Assembly (NCBI RefSeq): GCF_040712315.1
Contig: NC_134015.1
Location: 59,473,964 to 59,537,963 of the forward strand
Origin: Castanea sativa
Taxonomy: Eukaryota; Streptophyta; Magnoliopsida; Fagales; Fagaceae
Reading direction: 5' to 3'
DNA: 64,000 nucleotides
Positions within the stretch are counted from its first letter, which is position 1. Each line of letters opens with the position of its first letter. This document shows, one piece after another, positions 59,544-64,000 of this stretch. The position numbers and the translations under genes were made by a program. Under the pieces are notes generated by a model. The model searched no databases and had not been told where the DNA came from. It worked only from the letters and a program-made list of their open reading frames with translations.

Positions 59544-61360
59544 AAGACTGCCAATTCGAGGGAAATGTGAAGTAAAGGCAAAGACTTGCATCTGTAACTA
59601 ATATTAATGACCACTGAAGGGAAAACAGGATCAGTAGATGCTACATCTCAAACTTAATATTGTGATTTCTTAGGAGGTGCAGTGACTTTGGTTGGCAAAA
59701 CTGAATTAGATATCATCTGTGTTCATTTATTTGTTTTAGTGCTATAAATAGTGGCAAGCTATGATGCCTGTTAGGTTGTTAGTGAACGAATTTGGGGAAG
59801 CTGGACTTTTACATGCCTTGTATAGATGACTTTATTGTGTTTATTCTTATATTACATGGTTCTTTTAATGCTAGAAAACGTACTAGTGCATACTGATTTA
59901 TGCTAGCTTGACATATGGATTGCATAAAAATTTGCGACAATATGCATAACCAAAAATGAAGCTTTAGGAGTATACTCATGTGCGGTAGAGGACCAGAGGT
60001 TAGTGTATGAGTTTAATTATATTTTAGGGGAGTCGAAGCCCACTTATACAAGCCTGAAGTGGCGTTCGTTTGTGCTGCTTGAAGCTAAAATGAGTTTCTA
60101 TAGCTCCTCTCTATCTTTCACTGTCTCATTCATTGGGGTAGACAGAAGCTTTCTGTTTTGCGCTGTGTGTCTGTGGGAGAGAGAGAGAGCGTCGTAGTCT
60201 CACACGAAGAAGATGACATAAGTGATTGAATATCCACAATCATATCTCACTAGAGGTGACATAGGCCATTTGTGCGGCAGGTACGCTTTTTAGCTGTTAT
60301 TAATACGTACTTTTAAGTTTTAACCCTTGATCATTTTGTAAAATAGGACTAAAAAACTTGAAAAGCTCCAATGAAAGATCAAGACAAAATCTCGAAATTC
60401 ACTGAGTGGATTGACAAGTCACCTGGAACTTGATCTAGATGAAAGCATTTACATTAGGTTAGCCATTTGTAATTTTATCCGAGCGCAAAAACATCGTACA
60501 TCACGCAAACAGCAAGTTAGCCTCTACCGTACCTCTCCAAATTGTAGATCACAAAGATCTAAGTTCGATCGAATACACAATTATTGGTTCAATTCTTCTC
60601 TACCACTTTTTGTAATAATAATAATAATAATAATAAAATAATACTCAATCACCATAAATGTTAAATCACATATTGGGTTGTTGCCAAGGGATTGTTGTGA
60701 TTTGGGTGATTGATAAGCTAAGTTATTGGCATTGTGGCAACGCAACAATTAGATGAACCCCAAGAAATGCTTATAAGAAATGCTTTTGGTTGCCCATTAA
60801 TTATGGATAAGTTACTATAATGCTGAAGATGTGCAATGATATTCAAGATTGGCTCATGTTACCTTAATGACACATGTAACAAATCAAACTCTTATTAAGA
60901 AAATGGCAAAACTTAGGTATGATTCTTCAAGTTTTCTAATCAAATCTAAACATATAGTTACATTGACCAATGCAATACAAACAGTGTTATCTTTTTCAAT
61001 AACAATTGTCATCCAATAAAAAAAAATTAATTCAATAATGTATTTAAATTTAATTGAGAAACCTAAAGTATAATATTAATTATTTTTTTTGGGTATGAAA
61101 ATCCTCCACAAACACCTCCTATAGTAATGTTATTTTTTTATACTGTATTTTTGAATTTATACTTTTATGTTTTAATATTTACGTTGTTTATATTTTTAAT
61201 TGTTGTCTTGCTCTGTTTGAATTGTTTTTGTACTTCTTATTACTTGAATTATTGTTTTGTAATATTAGAACTTGTTTTTTTTTAATGTTTTATGAGTTTT
61301 GATTTAATGCATTCAAAATAAACTTTTAATAAATTATATATATAAAAAATCTGAGTGTGA
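59544..61360. other. Intergenic, no gene recognised
   Basis: The first 350 bp is probably the BSD gene 3' UTR. An (AAT)n microsatellite is at about 60612-60640. The rest is AT-rich. Confidence 0.5.
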
Positions 61361-61490
61361 CAGGACGAGTACTCATAGGATTCGCTAGAATGGGGCGGGC
61401 ACAAAACCCGCCCTATAAGGGAAGTGGGGTAGGGGCGGGGAATAGGAAACCGCCCCATACCCGCCCTATCATCATTCTTACTTGGTTGCA
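61361..61490. repeat. GC-rich repeat fragment (GGGCGGG type)
   Basis: An isolated island of GGGGCGGGCAC, CCCGCCCTAT and ACCCGCCCTATC in AT-rich surroundings, with CCTATC/GATAGG inverted words. It resembles the GC-rich terminal part of the hAT-like element at 38454-39080, but no complete termini were found. Confidence 0.5.
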
Positions 61491-61795
61491 ATACTATATA
61501 AAAATTGACTTACAAAAAAAAATTGACTTTTAATCTTAGTACTTGAATAAAAAATTAAAAAGATAAAAAAGTAAAAAATTTAAAATAGTTTACAAGGTTC
61601 CTTATAATAATTTTTTGATATTTCCTTTTCTTTTAGAAACTCCCAATGTTATTATTTATTTCATTTTCAATAGAACACTCCTATTTTTTTAACACAATAA
61701 AACACTTTTTCCTGGGGAAAATGGGCCATTAGGCATAGATGCTGAAGAATATAGTTAGTAGGCCCCGGAAGGAAAGTATATAAAATACTAACATC

Positions 61796-62038
61796 TCGAC
61801 TCTTAGAGAGTCGATTTTCAACCTATAAATCGAGTCTTAAAGACTCGATTTCCATGTTCTGATCAAATCTGATGTGGCCGTTTTCCACGTGGTGGCCACC
61901 TGGAAATCGAGTCTTAGAGACTCGATTTACTTGTGAAAAATTAAATACTCTAGTTGGACCAAGGGGGACTCCAGGTAGATATCAAGTCTTTTAGAGTCGG
62001 TTTTTGAAAAAGGAAATCGAGTCTCAGAGACTCGATTT
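61796..62038. repeat. Cluster of five palindromes built on AATCGAGTCT
   Basis: Three near-perfect 25 bp palindromes (arms AAATCGAGTCT, centre 3 bp) are at 61827-61851, 61904-61928 and 62014-62038. A shorter related one is at 61796-61814 (TCGACTCT arms) and a decayed one near 61979-62004. Between them lies GGCCGTTTTCCACGTGGTGG with a CCACGTGG G-box-like core. They lie just upstream of the MULE transposase gene, in what is probably its promoter or subterminal region. Confidence 0.85.
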
Positions 62039-62224
62039 GTAATGTTTGGTCCACTTTAATCCACGTGGCTAGGGCAGCTGCTTTTTATCACACAATACCT
62101 ATTTTCTGGGGTCTGCCGTTTGCCACACCAAAAAATCCAGCAGCTCTCTCTTCCTCTCTCACTCTCTCTCTCTCACTCCCATACAAAACTTCAAATCAAA
62201 CTCACCCTCCATTTACACATTCTC

Positions 62225-63399
62225 ATGTCAAGTAAGGTTTTTATACACTCTCTCTAGTTGTTAGTTTTTTTTTTTTTTTTTGAATAGTTGTTAGTTACAT
62301 ATATGTAATGTTAGGGTTTTTTTATGGGTAGTTGTTAGTTACATATATGTAATGTTAGGTTTTTTATGGGTATGTATCATGAGTTTTTTTGTTTGGTTTG
62401 TTATTTTTCTTTATATTTTTGATAGAATGATTTGAAGATTTGTGTGTTTAGTTTTTTTATTTTTTTTATTTGAGTATGATTAATGATTTTTTTTTTTTTA
62501 GAAACAAATGGTAATGATTAAGTATATATGCTAATGTGGGGTTTGTACATGCATATGATGTAACAAGTTAGTGTATATATGCTAGGTTTTTTTTTTTTTT
62601 TTAATTTTATTTTATAAGAAGTAAAAAATATTTAAGATATATTTGTATTGTTAGGCTTTTATCATGGCTATTTTTGTTGTTGTTTGGTTTAATATTTTTC
62701 ATTATTTTTTTGTTAGAATGATTTGAAATTTTGTAGTGGGGGTAAGTGTTGGCTTTAGTTTTTTTATTTGTTTGAGTATGAAATGATAATGATTGAGTGT
62801 GTTTGTATGTGATGTGGAGTGAGTATATGCAAATGTGGGGTGTGTTTGATGTAAGAAGTTGTAATTTTTGTACTTTGAGTACATAAAAATGTTTTGTAAT
62901 TGTGTTAAAATATGTCACTAACATACCCTTGACTCTAATAGGTTCACAATCTCTGAAGAATATTGACATAAATGTATACTACGGTGGACCCCTTTTCAAT
63001 CCTGAACAGATTGATGGATTCACATTTCAAGGGCCGAGTATCGAATACTATTACATGATGATACGTCGTAAGTTGAAGACATTGAATGATTTGAAGATGA
63101 AAATAATGAAAGAATTGAGTTTGAGCCCTACTTGTTATGACATAAATATTATTTATCGTTACCCATAAGAAGTCCTTCATGAACGGATAAATTACAAGTA
63201 CATGACGATCAAAGAAGATAAACATGTAAAGGTCATGTTTAATAGGATCCATAAAATGTCCCAAGTAAATGCTGCTGAGTTGTACGTAAGTTCCGAGCCG
63301 CTCGTAGAAGTTGATGTCGAGGCGTTGCAACAAACAACTACATCGTTGCAATTTACAGCCTTAGACGATGGATGCACTACAATGGATGCACCATGGTAG
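62225..63399 (+). pseudogene. Mutator-like (MULE) transposase N-terminal region, broken
   Basis: A tiny exon ATGTCAA at 62225-62231 (donor GTAAGG) joins an acceptor at 62940-62941 (AATAG). The product starts MSSSQSLKNIDINVYYGG and continues FNPEQIDGFTFQGPSIEYYY, LKMKIMKELSL, IIYRYP and then EVLHERINYKYMTIKEDKHV, KVMFNRIHKMSQVNAAELYV. This is the N-terminal region of plant MULE transposases that precedes the MULE catalytic and SWIM zinc-finger domains. An in-frame TAA at 63166-63168 (probably from CAA) and a TAG at 63397-63399 stop it. The DDE domain is not seen before 64000. A CT-rich leader at 62140-62190 precedes the start. Confidence 0.75.
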
Positions 63400-64000
63400 C
63401 CTTGTGTGGATTTAGTATTAGGTAGGTTGTCATGCAGCGTGTAGGCTGTGTGACTGCTGCCTGAGTGTAGCATGATGGTTTAGTGTACATGAAATTGGGT
63501 TGTGGTTTGCATGGCCAAGAAAGGTTGAATTTGCATATGGGTGGTGATGTGTGGTTAGACTAGAACATGGCACTGGCACATGGTGGTGCATAGACTAAGG
63601 ATGCATGTTGGCAAAGTTTTGGGGCTGCCATGGAAGAGCAAGGTCTGTACTGGGTTGAACATGTGCATAGGTTGTGCATGTGTTTAACAGGTGGCAGTAG
63701 CATGTTGTGGCAGTTATTAAGCAATGGCATGCTATGTGAACTTTTTTAATGTGCTAATAGCAGGGTAAAGGCTCCAAGACAACAGGGTTGTTTGTCTCGA
63801 AGACTGCTCCTGTGATTTGGTAGCAAGTCAAGGGACAGTTATTTCCTGCACATAATAAACATATGTTGTTGGGGGTGTCGACAACATGTAAGGTTATGTT
63901 TGAGGCAAAAACCAGAGTGTTCATTGTGGGGAAACATTGTAATACTCTTTGGGTTAGTAAGCATTGATAGTTGTCATTAGGCTAAGGGAGGTTTTGGTGA
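63400..64000. other. No feature recognised to the window edge
   Basis: Sequence with frequent TGGCA/GCATGTTG words, unlike the AT-rich surroundings. It could be the continuation of the degenerate MULE or an insertion in it. No frame supports a domain. Confidence 0.4.

Noticed and set aside
61796..62038. CRISPR-like array interpretation of regularly spaced palindromes
   Set aside because: This is plant nuclear DNA, spacing is uneven, and the repeats sit in a MULE upstream region.

Overview
This window is nuclear DNA of a flowering plant. It is AT-rich, its genes have GT-AG introns, it is crowded with plant-type transposon relics, and it carries recognisable plant genes. The LTR retrotransposon sequences and MITE types remind me of Fagales (oak/chestnut-like) genomes, but that is an impression and not a demonstrated assignment.

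Five protein-coding loci and one tRNA gene can be supported. (1) At 5018-5256, minus strand, are two 5' exons of a translin-associated factor X (TRAX)-like gene. (2) At 5458-5529 is tRNA-Val(UAC), lying in the roughly 550 bp promoter region between TRAX and its divergent neighbour. (3) At 5807-9872, plus strand, is a complete nine-exon D-aminoacyl-tRNA deacylase (GEK1/DTD2 family, 319 aa). (4) At 31624-34720, plus strand, is a gar2-related acidic protein of 529 aa with an upstream leader that includes an AUGUAA start-stop element and a short uORF split by an intron. (5) At 43711-45374, plus strand, is a four-exon precursor (133 aa) of an RGF/GLV/CLEL tyrosine-sulfated peptide hormone. (6) At 56269-59543, plus strand, is a six-exon BSD-domain protein gene whose reading frame is intact except for one in-frame TAG at codon 65. 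From memory, loci 1, 3, 4 and 5 match the order of Arabidopsis At2g03780, At2g03800, At2g03810 and At2g03830, so the window seems to preserve an ancestral block expanded by transposon insertions.

Layout: 1-3.4 kb, LINE (L1-type) relics; 5-9.9 kb, the divergent TRAX/tRNA/GEK1 cluster; 9.9-22.2 kb, AT-rich intergenic DNA with small tandem duplications and a hairpin; 22.2-28.5 kb, MITEs and two solo LTRs with target-site duplications; 29.6-34.7 kb, the gar2-related gene; 35.7-42.6 kb, copia-type relics, a LINE RNase H relic, a hAT MITE, and a Ty3/gypsy element reduced to 3.3 kb by an internal deletion; 43.7-45.4 kb, the peptide hormone gene; 46.1-55.6 kb, a dense nest of Harbinger-, Mutator- and hAT-like nonautonomous elements and a three-unit tandem array; 56.3-59.5 kb, the BSD gene; 61.8-63.4 kb, a Mutator-like (MULE) element with a palindrome cluster in front of a broken transposase N-terminal reading frame.

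I see no CRISPR, rRNA, bacterial operon or clearly new multi-gene system. The most checkable novelties are the AUGUAA leader, the TAG in the BSD gene, the tRNA in a divergent promoter, the MULE palindrome cluster, and the shared subterminal hairpin of the Harbinger-like MITEs.
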